From positions 248,001 to 312,000 of the forward strand of contig NZ_BMVR01000004.1 of NCBI RefSeq assembly GCF_014650815.1: a stretch of 64,000 bases of DNA. The letters are read 5' to 3'. The notes beneath the pieces were generated by a model. It was given only the letters and a program-made list of their open reading frames with translations. It ran no database searches and was not told the origin of the DNA. The stretch is from Streptomyces flavofungini (lineage in GTDB: Bacteria > Actinomycetota > Actinomycetes > Streptomycetales > Streptomycetaceae). Numbering within the stretch: position 1 is the stretch's first letter; each line of letters begins with the position of its first letter. Position numbers and translations under genes: made by a program. This document shows, piece after piece, positions 1 to 8,269 of the stretch.

Positions 1-3000
1 GGCCAGGGAGAGCCCCGCGCCGGAGGTGTCGGCGGGGTGGAGGGGGCGCTCCAGGAGATCCGTGGCGTCGGCCCGGGCGGCGGGGAACGAGGTCGTGAGG
101 ACGGCACGGGCCCGCCCGCCACGGGACTCGTACAGCCGCACCACCACATCGCCACTGCGATCCTCGGCGAGCTTGACGGACTCCACGGTCACCCCGGGGT
201 GGTCGACCCGCACGAGCGGCGCCACCGCCGGGGCGGAGGCGACCCGCAACGGCAGGTTGAGGGCGAGCCCTTCGGCGACGGCGTCCCCGACCCCCGCCCC
301 GGGCAGCAGCGCGTACGTGAAGTGATGGGTGCCGACATCGGTGTCGGGGTCGGGGCTGTGGGGCGCGCGCAGCAGCGTGAGCCGGACGGTGGTCCCGAGC
401 CCCTCGGCGTGCGGGGCACGGGTCACGTCGTGCCCGTACGTGGAGTCGTTGAGGACCGCGACTCCGTAGCCCTCCTCGGCCACCCGCAGCCACCGGTGCG
501 CGCAGATCTCGAACCGCGCCGCGTCCCAGGAGGTGTTGGCGTGGGTGGCCCGCTGCACGTGCCCGAACTGGATCTCGGCGGCGGACCGTTCGGCCTGCAC
601 GTCGAGCGGGAAGGCCGCCTTGAGGACCTTCTCCGACTCGCGCCACTCGACCTCGGTGACCACGTCGAGCCGACGGCTGCCCGCGCCGAGCCGCAGCTCC
701 TGCGTGATCCGCGACCCGGCGCCGAAGACGCGCACCACCCGCACGGCCGCGCGCAGCGGCCCGTCCTCCACCAGCTCCACGGACTCGGCCCGGGTGAGGT
801 CGGTGTGCCGGTGCCGGTAGTGCTTGTCGAGGTCCCACGCGTCGTAGTGGGTGGGGTGGTCGGGGTGCAGTTGGAGGAGGTTGCCGCGGCTGCCGGGCGC
901 GAGGACCTCGCGGTCGGCGGCCCGGTCGAGGACGGAGGCGAGCAGCCCGTCGGAGTCGACGGTGACCCGCAGGTGCTCGTTGGAGAGGACGATCTCGTGG
1001 CCGGTCCGGGTCGCGGAGGTCACCGCGCCCGGCTCCCGCTCCTGCCCCGCGGCCTCCGCGAGCGCGCGGGTGCCGAGCCCGCCGACGTTCACGTGCACGA
1101 GCCGCCCCTCGTGCTCGACGACCTCGCTGCGTTCGTACGGCGAGGAGTTGAGCACCGAGGCCTCGCCGCCGCCGAGGTGGCGTACCGCCTCCGCGGTGAG
1201 CGAGTCCAGCTCGGCGAGGACGCGCGCGTAGGTGTCGCGGGCCTCGCGGTGCACCCAGGCGATGGAGGAGCCGGGCAGGATGTCGTGGAACTGGTGCAGC
1301 AGGACCGTCTTCCACAGCCGGTCCAGATCGTCGTACGGATAGGCGTACGCGGCGTCCCGTACGGCGGCCGCCGTACACCACAACTCGGCCTCCCGCAGGG
1401 CGTGTTCGGCGCGCCGGTTGCCGCGCTTGGTGGCAGCCTGCGAGGTGTACGTCGCCCGGTGCAGCTCCAGGTACAGCTCCCCGGACCACACCGGCGCCCG
1501 CTCGCCGTACTCCTCCTCGGCCGCCGCGAAGAACGCCGAGGGACGCTCGACCTCGACGCGCGGCGAGCCCTCCAGGGAGCGAAGCCGCCGTGCCCGCTCC
1601 AGCATCTCGCGGGTCGGACCGCCACCGCCGTCGCCCCAGCCGAACGGCACCAGGGAGCGGGTCGCGCGGCCCTTGTCGGCGAAGTTCCGCTCCGCGTGGG
1701 CGAGTTCGGTGCCGTGCAGCTGGGAGTTGTACGTGTCCACCGGCGGGAAGTGCGTGAAGACCCGGGTCCCGTCGATGCCCTCCCACCAGAAGGTGTGGTG
1801 CGGCATCTTGTTGGACTGGTTCCAGCTCAACTTCTGGGTGAGGAACCACCGTACGCCCGCGAGCTTCGCCAACTGCGGGAACGCGGCCGTGTACCCGAAG
1901 GAGTCCGGCAGCCAGATCTCCTCCGTCTCGACCCCGAGCTCCTCCTGGAAGAACCGCTTCCCGTGCACGATCTGCCGGGCCAGCGCCTCCCCGCCCGGCA
2001 TGTTGGCGTCCGACTCCACCCACATCGACCCCACCGGCGCCCAATTGCCGTCCGTGACCGCCTTCTTGATGCGCTCCCAGATGTGCGGCTGGTGCTCCTT
2101 CACCCACGCGTACTGCTGCGCCTGCGAGCAGGCGAACACCAGCTCCGGATAGTCACGCGCGAGCGCCGTCACATTGGCGAACGTGCGGGACGCCTTGCGC
2201 ACCGTCTCGCGCAGCGGCCACAGCCACGCCGAGTCGATATGCGCGTGCCCGGCAGCCGATACGCGGTGGGCGCTGGCGGCGGCGGGCCGGGACAGCACCT
2301 CGGCCAGCGCGGCCCGGCCCGCGGCGGCGGTCCCCGCCACGTCGTGCAGATCCAGCGCGTCGAGCATGTCCTCAAGCGCCCGCAGGATCTCGTGCCGCCG
2401 CGGCCTGGCGACATCCAGCTCCCGCATCAACTCGTCGAGGACCTCGATGTCCAGGACCAGTTGCCAGACGTCCTCGTCCAGTACGGCGAGGTCGGCAGCC
2501 GCGAATCGGTAGATGGGCCGATCGCCCGCGGTCATGATGTCGCCGAGCGGGGTCGGTACGAAGTCGTGCAGCACCGTCGGGTTGGCGGCCGCCTCCAGGA
2601 GCAGCCGCACCGGCTCGCCGCCCCGGGCGCGGGCGGCCACCGGCACATGACGGTTGCGCGGGTGAATGCCCTTCAGCGGCACGCCCGAGGCGTCGTACAC
2701 CAGGCCCTCCGCCTGGAAGCCCGGACCCTCCCCGGTGAACCCCGGGTCGATCACCGCCTCGACATGCCGCCCCTCCCACTCCCGCGGCACCTCGCCCTCC
2801 AGCCGGAACCAGCTCGTCGACCAGGGCTTTCCCCAGTCGGTTCCGGCCTCGAACGGCTCATACGTCTCCGCGAGTGCCTCGGCCACGGGCACCGGCTCGC
2901 CCGGCGCGTGCCACACGGACAGGGTCAGCGGCACCCTCGCCGCGTACTGGGCGGGCCTGATGAACTGCCGCAGCGCGCGTTCCAGGCGCTCCTCCACCAG

Positions 3001-3018
3001 CGGTCGGTCGTCGTGCAC
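1..3018 (-). CDS. Alpha-mannosidase, glycoside hydrolase family 38 (3' end off window)
   Basis: Hydrolyses alpha-mannosidic bonds; bacterial members are usually cytoplasmic and act on mannan or N-glycan-derived oligosaccharides. About 1006 codons are visible and the C-terminus lies beyond the window. The zinc-binding HAHIDSAWLWP motif is near residue 258 and the nucleophile motif LPDSFGY near residue 371, both diagnostic of GH38. They are followed by the middle three-helix region and the long beta-sandwich C-terminal part. The GTG start at 3018 gives VHDDRPLVEERLE and has GGAG about nine bases upstream. The gene stands alone here; the next gene is divergent. The family is certain from the two motifs, the natural substrate is not. 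Confidence 0.93.
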   Translation of the reverse strand, partial: MHDDRPLVEERLERALRQFIRPAQYAARVPLTLSVWHAPGEPVPVAEALAETYEPFEAGTDWGKPWSTSWFRLEGEVPREWEGRHVEAVIDPGFTGEGPGFQAEGLVYDASGVPLKGIHPRNRHVPVAARARGGEPVRLLLEAAANPTVLHDFVPTPLGDIMTAGDRPIYRFAAADLAVLDEDVWQLVLDIEVLDELMRELDVARPRRHEILRALEDMLDALDLHDVAGTAAAGRAALAEVLSRPAAASAHRVSAAGHAHIDSAWLWPLRETVRKASRTFANVTALARDYPELVFACSQAQQYAWVKEHQPHIWERIKKAVTDGNWAPVGSMWVESDANMPGGEALARQIVHGKRFFQEELGVETEEIWLPDSFGYTAAFPQLAKLAGVRWFLTQKLSWNQSNKMPHHTFWWEGIDGTRVFTHFPPVDTYNSQLHGTELAHAERNFADKGRATRSLVPFGWGDGGGGPTREMLERARRLRSLEGSPRVEVERPSAFFAAAEEEYGERAPVWSGELYLELHRATYTSQAATKRGNRRAEHALREAELWCTAAAVRDAAYAYPYDDLDRLWKTVLLHQFHDILPGSSIAWVHREARDTYARVLAELDSLTAEAVRHLGGGEASVLNSSPYERSEVVEHEGRLVHVNVGGLGTRALAEAAGQEREPGAVTSATRTGHEIVLSNEHLRVTVDSDGLLASVLDRAADREVLAPGSRGNLLQLHPDHPTHYDAWDLDKHYRHRHTDLTRAESVELVEDGPLRAAVRVVRVFGAGSRITQELRLGAGSRRLDVVTEVEWRESEKVLKAAFPLDVQAERSAAEIQFGHVQRATHANTSWDAARFEICAHRWLRVAEEGYGVAVLNDSTYGHDVTRAPHAEGLGTTVRLTLLRAPHSPDPDTDVGTHHFTYALLPGAGVGDAVAEGLALNLPLRVASAPAVAPLVRVDHPGVTVESVKLAEDRSGDVVVRLYESRGGRARAVLTTSFPAARADATDLLERPLHPADTSGAGLSLA

Positions 3019-3235
3019 AGCGGCTCCTTCGCGTGGTCGCTCACGGGGGTCGAGCGGGGGACGATCGGGGCGTACTCGGCTTCACTTCCCCCCAACCCAT
3101 CGGCGCATCCGTCTCTTTGATTGACCAATGGACATGCGTGCGGTCCTGCGAGGCGGGCATGCATCCCGTGAGCGTGTTCGAGTCGGAGACCGGTCGGGGG
3201 GCTTGGTCATGGTGGTCATCGGGTGGGCGGGGGTC

Positions 3236-3724
3236 ATGACGAGACACCTAAGAGGAGGCGCAGCCAGGGGTTCCGTCGGGTCGGTCGGTGCCCTCGGCGC
3301 GGAGGCGAGTGCTCCGCGGCGGGGGGACGAGGCGGCCGGGCGGGCGCAGCTGCGGCGGCGGCTGGGGCGGGCCGACCTGCGGGCGGTGTCCGAGGTCCGC
3401 GGTGCGCTGCGTGAGCTCTTGCGGCACTGGGGGCGGCCCGGGCGGGCCGAGACGGCGGAGTTGCTGACCAGTGAGCTGGTCACCAACGCGCTCGTCCACA
3501 CCGACCGGGAGGCGATTCTCACCGCTACGTTGGGGCCCCGGCGGTTGCGCGTCGAGGTCCGGGACTTCGTGGGGCGCTGTCCTCGGCCCCGGGTGCCCGA
3601 GAACGCCGAGGACACCCATGGGCGGGGGCTTCTCCTCGTCCAGTCCCTCGCCGACACCTGGGGAGTGCGGGTCCACGGCGTGGGCAAGGTGGTGTGGTTC
3701 GAGCTGGACGCGGAGCCGGGCTGA
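3236..3724 (+). CDS. RsbW-like ATP-binding protein (HATPase_c anti-sigma factor/serine kinase family)
   Basis: A small cytoplasmic GHKL-fold ATPase of the class that is greatly expanded in Streptomyces, where members act as anti-sigma factors or regulatory kinases. The N-box is visible as ELLTSELVTNALVHT, and the G-boxes as HGRGLLLVQSLADTWGV and a terminal VVWFEL strand, the usual order. I chose the ATG at 3236 (MTRHLRGG); in-frame starts at 3128 and 3209 are possible, but they would add a non-conserved leader and no good ribosome site separates them. No sigma factor or anti-anti-sigma partner lies next to it, so the target is unknown. Confidence 0.8.
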   Translation: MTRHLRGGAARGSVGSVGALGAEASAPRRGDEAAGRAQLRRRLGRADLRAVSEVRGALRELLRHWGRPGRAETAELLTSELVTNALVHTDREAILTATLGPRRLRVEVRDFVGRCPRPRVPENAEDTHGRGLLLVQSLADTWGVRVHGVGKVVWFELDAEPG

Positions 3725-3824
3725 AGACTTCGCCGCCCCGGCCTGAAGGTGCCGGGCTGTTGGCCGGCTGGTGCACGTTCGGGCAGGCGGGTGGGAGAGA
3801 GCCCGTCGAGGGGGTCCCTCCCGG

Positions 3825-3845
3825 CTCCTCAAGAGCTTGGGGGAG
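3825..3845. terminator. Hairpin between convergent genes
   Basis: An imperfect stem CTCCTCAAG / CTTGGGGGAG with a two-base loop lies between the convergent ends of the RsbW-like gene and the DUF2637 gene. It resembles the GC-rich hairpins often found at Streptomyces gene ends and could act in both directions. There is no U tract. Confidence 0.45.
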
Positions 3846-3902
3846 ATCGAGGACGAGGCGCGGAGCGCCGAATCGGGGGCGCTCCGGCCTGGCCGTCACC
3901 CG

Positions 3903-4970
3903 TCACCCGAACTGTTGCTCAAGATCCTTCAGTTTCTGTTCCAGGGAGTCGAGCCTGGGCAGCGCCTGGGTGTCGTCCTCGGCGGTGAGGTCGACGGTGA
4001 CCGGGCGGGACGGGTCATTCGGGACGGCCTGAAGGGAGGGCCGGGGCCGGACGGGAAGCTCTTCCTGGGGCGGCGGGGATGGCGGTGGCGCCGCTATGGC
4101 AGGGTCCGCGCCGACCTGCGCGGACCCGCTAGAGGAGCCGACCTGGACGTCCACCTGCCGTCCACCGCGCCCGTGGTACCCGCGGTGCCCCCGGCTGATG
4201 GCCTTGAGCTGCGCCCGCTCCAGCTTCTCCTGGTCCCGCCGCCGCGTCCGCGCCTGCTCCTTCTCGCGCCGGTCCTCGCGGACCTCCTCGACGGCCTCGT
4301 CGAGGGTGCGTACGCCTTCGAGCAGCATCAGCGACCACGCGCCGAAGGTCTCCCGGGGCGCCCGCAGCCACCGCACGATGCGGATCTGCGGCAGCGGCCG
4401 CGGCACGAGCCCCTGCTCGCGCAGCGCGGCCCGGCGGGTCTGCTTCAGGGCCCGGTCGAAGAGGACGGCCGCGGACAGGGACATCCCGGCGAAGAACTGC
4501 GGGGCACCGGCGTGCCCGATGCCGCGCGGCGCGTGCACCCAGTTGAACCAGGCGGCGGCCCCCGCGAACGTCCACACGAGGAGCCGGGAGCCGAGCGCCG
4601 CGTCTCCGTGGCTTGCCTCGCGCACGGCGAGGACGGAGCAGAACATGGCGGCGCCGTCGAGGCCGAAGGGGACCAGGTACTCCCAGCCGCCGGTGAGGTT
4701 CAGGTTCTGCCGGCCGAAGCCGACCAGGCCGTGGAAGGAGAGGGCGGCGGCGACCGCCGCGCAGCAGAAGAGGAGGACGTAGGAGGCGGTGCCGTAGACG
4801 GCTTCCTTGCGCCTGCGGCGCTCCTCGTTGCGCTCCCACGAGTCGTCGCTGGTGGCTGCCTTCGCCTGGGCCTTCCTGCCCCGCGCGAGCACCGCCACCG
4901 CGACTGCCATGCCCAGGAGCAGGATCCCGCCGGGCAGCAGCCAGTCCAGCGATATGTCGGTCAGTCTCAT
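3903..4970 (-). CDS. DUF2637 membrane protein (SpdB-like)
   Basis: A 355-residue integral membrane protein. Visible parts are an N-terminal membrane segment (LLPGGILLLGMAVAVAVLA), a basic linker, then hydrophobic segments around VLLFCCAAVAAALSFHGLVG, PFGLDGAAMFCSVLAV, LLVWTFAGAAAWFNWVH and FFAGMSLSAAVLF, the last four matching the DUF2637 layout known from Streptomyces spread (Spd) proteins and many chromosomal paralogues. The cytoplasmic tail is charged and proline-rich and ends in a short coiled coil (LDSLEQKLKDLEQQFG). The ATG at 4970 follows GGGA at suitable spacing; an upstream GTG/ATG extension to 5084 lacks conserved sequence. A role in conjugal spread cannot be inferred, since no transfer genes are nearby. 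Confidence 0.8.
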   Translation of the reverse strand: MRLTDISLDWLLPGGILLLGMAVAVAVLARGRKAQAKAATSDDSWERNEERRRRKEAVYGTASYVLLFCCAAVAAALSFHGLVGFGRQNLNLTGGWEYLVPFGLDGAAMFCSVLAVREASHGDAALGSRLLVWTFAGAAAWFNWVHAPRGIGHAGAPQFFAGMSLSAAVLFDRALKQTRRAALREQGLVPRPLPQIRIVRWLRAPRETFGAWSLMLLEGVRTLDEAVEEVREDRREKEQARTRRRDQEKLERAQLKAISRGHRGYHGRGGRQVDVQVGSSSGSAQVGADPAIAAPPPSPPPQEELPVRPRPSLQAVPNDPSRPVTVDLTAEDDTQALPRLDSLEQKLKDLEQQFG

Positions 4971-5205
4971 CTGGCGTCCCTTGCGTCGCGTAGGGCGAGT
5001 TCGGGCGCCATACTGACCCACCCCGCACGGCGCCCAAGGCGGTTTTCCGGCAAGAGGACGCCAAGGGGGTGGTGAAGGCCTCACCGAGCGCCGAATACGT
5101 CGAACTCACGCCGGAGAGGCTGGAATTGGGTTCGATTAAACGCGCACGAAGGGGTGGTTCGGGGGTGGGCGGCGTCCGGGCGGGCCCGGCGGGCCGCGGG
5201 AGGCG

Positions 5206-6075
5206 TCAGCTCGCGGCGTCGGCCGTCAGCCGCGCGACGCGGTCGGCGTCGCACATACGGGGGCAAGTGACGCAGGTGTCGGCGGGCCGCAGCGTGTAGA
5301 ACATGCAGCAGCTCGCGCGGTCCCGGGTGGGCAGCCGCTCGCCGTTCGGCCCGGTCAGTTCGCGGAACGCGGCGGTGCCGACGTACGGCTTCGTGGCGCC
5401 CGGGAGGAGCTGCTCCAGCTCGGTCGTGGCGCGCTGCTCCTCGCCGAGGAGGTGGGCGACGTACCAGAGGCCCTCGACGATCTCGTCGGTGGCGACGGCC
5501 CACAGCGCGCGGCCCCGGCGCCGCATGCGCGGCCCGAAGCCGTCGAGCAGCGGCCCCATGTGCTCCGCGACGGCCGCCCGCAGCTCCGCGCGCAGCGCCT
5601 CCTCGTCCGCCACGACGCGGGCGCCGGGCAGCGTGGCCGCCGGGTCGTCGGGGAGGCAGGCGAAGCCGCCCGGACGGACGGCGAACTTGCCGAGGGCGCG
5701 CTGGAAGAAGACGTTCTCGACGGGGTGGCTCGGGATCCGGCGCTGGAGGAACCACGGCACCGTGAACAGCAGCGTGGCGGGCCAGGCGTACCGGTGCAGC
5801 GCGAAGCTGGCGACGACGTCCGGGCGGGCCTGCTGGCCGTAGTCCTTGAGGACCTGCGCGTCGTCCCAGGCGAGGAACTCCTCGAACGCGGCGCCGCCCT
5901 CCGCGAGCCCGGCCGCCCCGACCCAGCCCCCGCCCCGCGGCGGCTGTTCGTCCTCGGCCAGCTCCTGGATGCGCAGCCCGGGGAACACCTCGGTGAGGCG
6001 GGCGTAGGCGGCGGTGACGGGGCTCTGCGCGCGCTCCGTACGTCGAGCGCCGCTTTCCAGGGTGGGAACGGACAT
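5206..6075 (-). CDS. FhuF-like siderophore-iron reductase, [2Fe-2S] protein
   Basis: Probably reduces ferric siderophores in the cytoplasm to release Fe(II). The 289-residue protein ends with the FhuF-type cluster motif: CC, ten residues, then CxxC (CCMFYTLRPADTCVTC), the unusual ligand spacing that defines the family. The ATG at 6075 is preferred to a GTG at 6096 because GGTGG lies upstream of the former and nothing upstream of the latter. A strong iron box lies 30 bases upstream, so repression by a DmdR/DtxR-type regulator under iron sufficiency is expected. No siderophore biosynthesis or uptake genes flank it, so it probably serves a system encoded elsewhere. Confidence 0.85.
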   Translation of the reverse strand: MSVPTLESGARRTERAQSPVTAAYARLTEVFPGLRIQELAEDEQPPRGGGWVGAAGLAEGGAAFEEFLAWDDAQVLKDYGQQARPDVVASFALHRYAWPATLLFTVPWFLQRRIPSHPVENVFFQRALGKFAVRPGGFACLPDDPAATLPGARVVADEEALRAELRAAVAEHMGPLLDGFGPRMRRRGRALWAVATDEIVEGLWYVAHLLGEEQRATTELEQLLPGATKPYVGTAAFRELTGPNGERLPTRDRASCCMFYTLRPADTCVTCPRMCDADRVARLTADAAS

Positions 6076-6104
6076 GCGCGGGGACCACCGAATCACGATC
6101 GATT

Positions 6105-6123
6105 GCAGGTAAGCCTAACCTTA
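6105..6123 (-). promoter_or_regulatory. DmdR/DtxR iron box
   Basis: On the minus strand the 19 bases read TAAGGTTAGGCTTACCTGC, matching the actinobacterial iron-box consensus TTAGGTTAGGCTAACCTAA at 15 of 19 positions with the centre intact. It lies 30 bases before the FhuF-like start and overlaps a possible -10 (TAGGCT). It also lies upstream of the divergent GntR gene, so it might affect both. Confidence 0.8.
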
Positions 6124-6203
6124 CCCAACATGATCGAGGTTTCAACTGCGGTCGTGTCCGCCTATGGTGCTTCTCGTACGTTTCGGACGGACGGGGCGCG
6201 GGA

Positions 6204-7157
6204 GTGCGGGAGGCAGGCGTGGAGCGGACGGGAGTGCGGACGGCGGATGTGACCGCCATGCGCGCCGCCGCGCGCGTGCCGGAGCAGCAGCCCGGGGCGC
6301 GGCAGGCGGATCCGGCGGCACGGGGCGAGCGCACGCGCGGGGAGCCGGGCGACGGCCGGGACGCGCTGGACGCGTCGGACGACGCCACCTCCGGCATATC
6401 GGCGATTCCGGGCTCTCCGGACCTCCCGGCCTCCCTGCACACCCCGGCCTCCCCGGGCATCCAGAGCGCCCCGGACACCCCGACCCCTCTGCCCCCCACC
6501 CGCCACCTCGGTGTCCCGCCCCCGCGCAAGCCCATGCAGCGCACCTCCGTACGCGGCCAGGTGCTCGACGCCCTGCGTGCCGCGCTGGTCGGCGGCGAGC
6601 TGGAGCCGGGCGAGGTGTACTCGGCCCCGGCCCTCGGCGAGCGCTTCGGCGTCTCGGCGACGCCCGTGCGGGAGGCGATGCAGCAGCTCGCGCTCGAAGG
6701 CGCGGTGGAGGTGGTCCCGAACCGGGGGTTCCGGGTCACCCGGCGCGGGGCGCGCGAGCTGGGGGAGCTGGCGGAGGTGCGGGCCCTGATCGAGGTGCCG
6801 GTGATGCTGCGGCTCGCCCGCAGCGTGCCCGCGGAGCAGTGGGCGCGGCTGCGCCCCCTGGCGGAGGCGACCGTGGCCGCCGCGGCCTGCGCCGACCTGG
6901 CCCGCTACGCCGAGGCGGACCGGGCCTTCCACGGCGCCCTGCTCGCCCTCTCCGGCAACCAGCAGCTGGTCCAGGTCGCCGACGACCTGCACCGCCGCTC
7001 CCAGTGGCCCCTGGTCACGGGTCCCGTCACCGGCCGCCGCGCGGACCTCGTGGCCGACGCGGCCGAACACATGGCCCTCCTGGACGCCCTCGGCGCCCGC
7101 GACCTGCCGGTGGTCCAGTCCCTGGTGCGCGAGCACTTCGCGGGCGCCGACGCCTGA
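6204..7157 (+). CDS. GntR family regulator, FCD/VanR-type subfamily
   Basis: A DNA-binding repressor-type protein of up to 317 residues. The first ~105 residues are low-complexity and Pro/Ala/Asp-rich. A GntR winged helix follows (VRGQVLDALRAALVGGELEPGE ... LGERFGVSATPVREAMQQL), then an all-helical FCD effector domain (EVRALIEVPVMLRLA ... EADRAFHGALLAL ... AAEHMALLDAL) with His and Asp residues typical of metal or organic-acid binding. The start is uncertain: GTG 6204, GTG 6249 and ATG 6258 are all in frame with no clear Shine-Dalgarno; only the disordered leader changes. It is divergent from the FhuF-like gene and a promoter-like TTCAAC-16-TATGGT lies at 6141-6168. Its regulon cannot be read from the sequence. 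Confidence 0.85.
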   Translation: MREAGVERTGVRTADVTAMRAAARVPEQQPGARQADPAARGERTRGEPGDGRDALDASDDATSGISAIPGSPDLPASLHTPASPGIQSAPDTPTPLPPTRHLGVPPPRKPMQRTSVRGQVLDALRAALVGGELEPGEVYSAPALGERFGVSATPVREAMQQLALEGAVEVVPNRGFRVTRRGARELGELAEVRALIEVPVMLRLARSVPAEQWARLRPLAEATVAAAACADLARYAEADRAFHGALLALSGNQQLVQVADDLHRRSQWPLVTGPVTGRRADLVADAAEHMALLDALGARDLPVVQSLVREHFAGADA

Positions 7158-7194
7158 CCGCGCGGCGACGGCCGAGCGGGTGCCCGGCCAGGCG

Positions 7195-7265
7195 GCGACG
7201 TCCGGCCCGGTCGCGACGTCCGACCCGGTTGCGACGTCCGGCCGGGCAGCGACGCCCGGCCCGGC
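7195..7265. repeat. Four 18-bp tandem repeats
   Basis: Copies of GCGACGTCCGGCCCGGT start at 7195, 7213, 7231 and 7249 with a few substitutions, an exact 18-base period. They fill most of the gap between the convergent ends of the GntR gene and the helical-repeat gene. No open frame continues through them on either strand as part of a recognisable protein. Confidence 0.8.
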
Positions 7266-7274
7266 CCCCCCGCC

Positions 7275-8051
7275 TCAGGCCGCCGGTGCCGGTGGCGTCA
7301 ACTGTGCCGCCAGCCACGACGGCACACCCCCCAACAGCCGGAACAGCCGCGTCGCCTCCGCGCGCAGCCGCGACGCCTCCGGTTCCGGTTCCGCGTCGGC
7401 GAGGGCGGCCAGGGCCGGGGCCGTGCCGACGAGGAAGCCGAGTTCCTCGCGGATGCGCAGGGACTCCGAGAAGCCGTGCCGGGCGTCCGCCAACTCGCCC
7501 TCGCGCAGGGCGAGTCCGGCGAGGTGGCGCCAGGTGAAGGAGAGCAGCAGCGGGTCGTCGTGGGCGGTGGCGCCGGCGTGGGCGCGGCGGTAGGCGGCGC
7601 GGGCGGCCTGCGGGGAGTCCGCGATGTGCTCGGCGATCAGGCCGCGGCGGAAGTCCAGGAGGGGGCGCCCGGGGGAGCCGGGGGCGAGCAGCGCGGCGGC
7701 CCGGCCGAGCGCGGTGCGGGCCTCGTCGGCCCGGTCGCGTACGTTCAACACCGTGGCCGCGTACGCGAGTTGGCCGCGCTCGCAGGCGGCGGCGCCACGG
7801 GCGTCGTCATCGTCGGCGACCGCTTCCGCCGTGCGCAGGCTGTCCTCGGCCTCGTCCCAGCCGTCGCCGGTGAACAGGCAGCGCTCGATGAGGAGCGAGG
7901 TTCTCTGGACGGCGACGTCCGCGCCCTCTCGGGTGGCGAGCAGCGCCGCCGCGTCGGTCCAGCAGCCGCGCGAGCGCAGCCGCCATACCGCGGTCTGGAG
8001 TGGATCGTTCGAAGCGTTCGTTCCGGTACCAGACATGGCGGTATGCGCCAC
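7275..8051 (-). CDS. TPR-like helical-repeat protein, function unknown
   Basis: A 258-residue soluble protein built of paired helices: alternating segments such as WTDAAALLATREG, WDEAEDSLRTAEAVA, DEARTALGRAAALL, SPQAARAAYRRAHAG and GELADARHGFSESLRIREELG fit the tetratricopeptide pattern. There is no signal peptide and no enzymatic motif. Proteins of this kind in Streptomyces often stand alone or as detached tails of transcription regulators, but there is no DNA-binding region here. The GTG start at 8051 has GGGGAGG five bases upstream; an in-frame ATG at 8036 is a weaker alternative. The neighbours give no functional hint. Confidence 0.75.
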   Translation of the reverse strand: MAHTAMSGTGTNASNDPLQTAVWRLRSRGCWTDAAALLATREGADVAVQRTSLLIERCLFTGDGWDEAEDSLRTAEAVADDDDARGAAACERGQLAYAATVLNVRDRADEARTALGRAAALLAPGSPGRPLLDFRRGLIAEHIADSPQAARAAYRRAHAGATAHDDPLLLSFTWRHLAGLALREGELADARHGFSESLRIREELGFLVGTAPALAALADAEPEPEASRLRAEATRLFRLLGGVPSWLAAQLTPPAPAA

Positions 8052-8269
8052 GTTGCCCTCCCCTAGCGCGCCATTGAGCTGTTGAGTCGTGGGCGAATCT
8101 CAGCACGGATCGGCGCGCTCGGCCAAGGGGATGGGTGAAAGATTTCACAAACGAGGGGGAATGGCAGCAGGGGGGAAGCGGGAGGCCGTGGGGCGGGGGA
8201 GACGGCCGCGGCTCTTGAGGAACCGCCGCGAAACCGCCGGGAAACCGCCGCGAACCCCGCCCGTGGGCC

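Noticed and set aside
37..3120. 1027-codon open frame on the plus strand
   Set aside because: It is antisense to the alpha-mannosidase, which has all GH38 motifs; the plus-strand translation is low-complexity and typical of a high-GC shadow frame.
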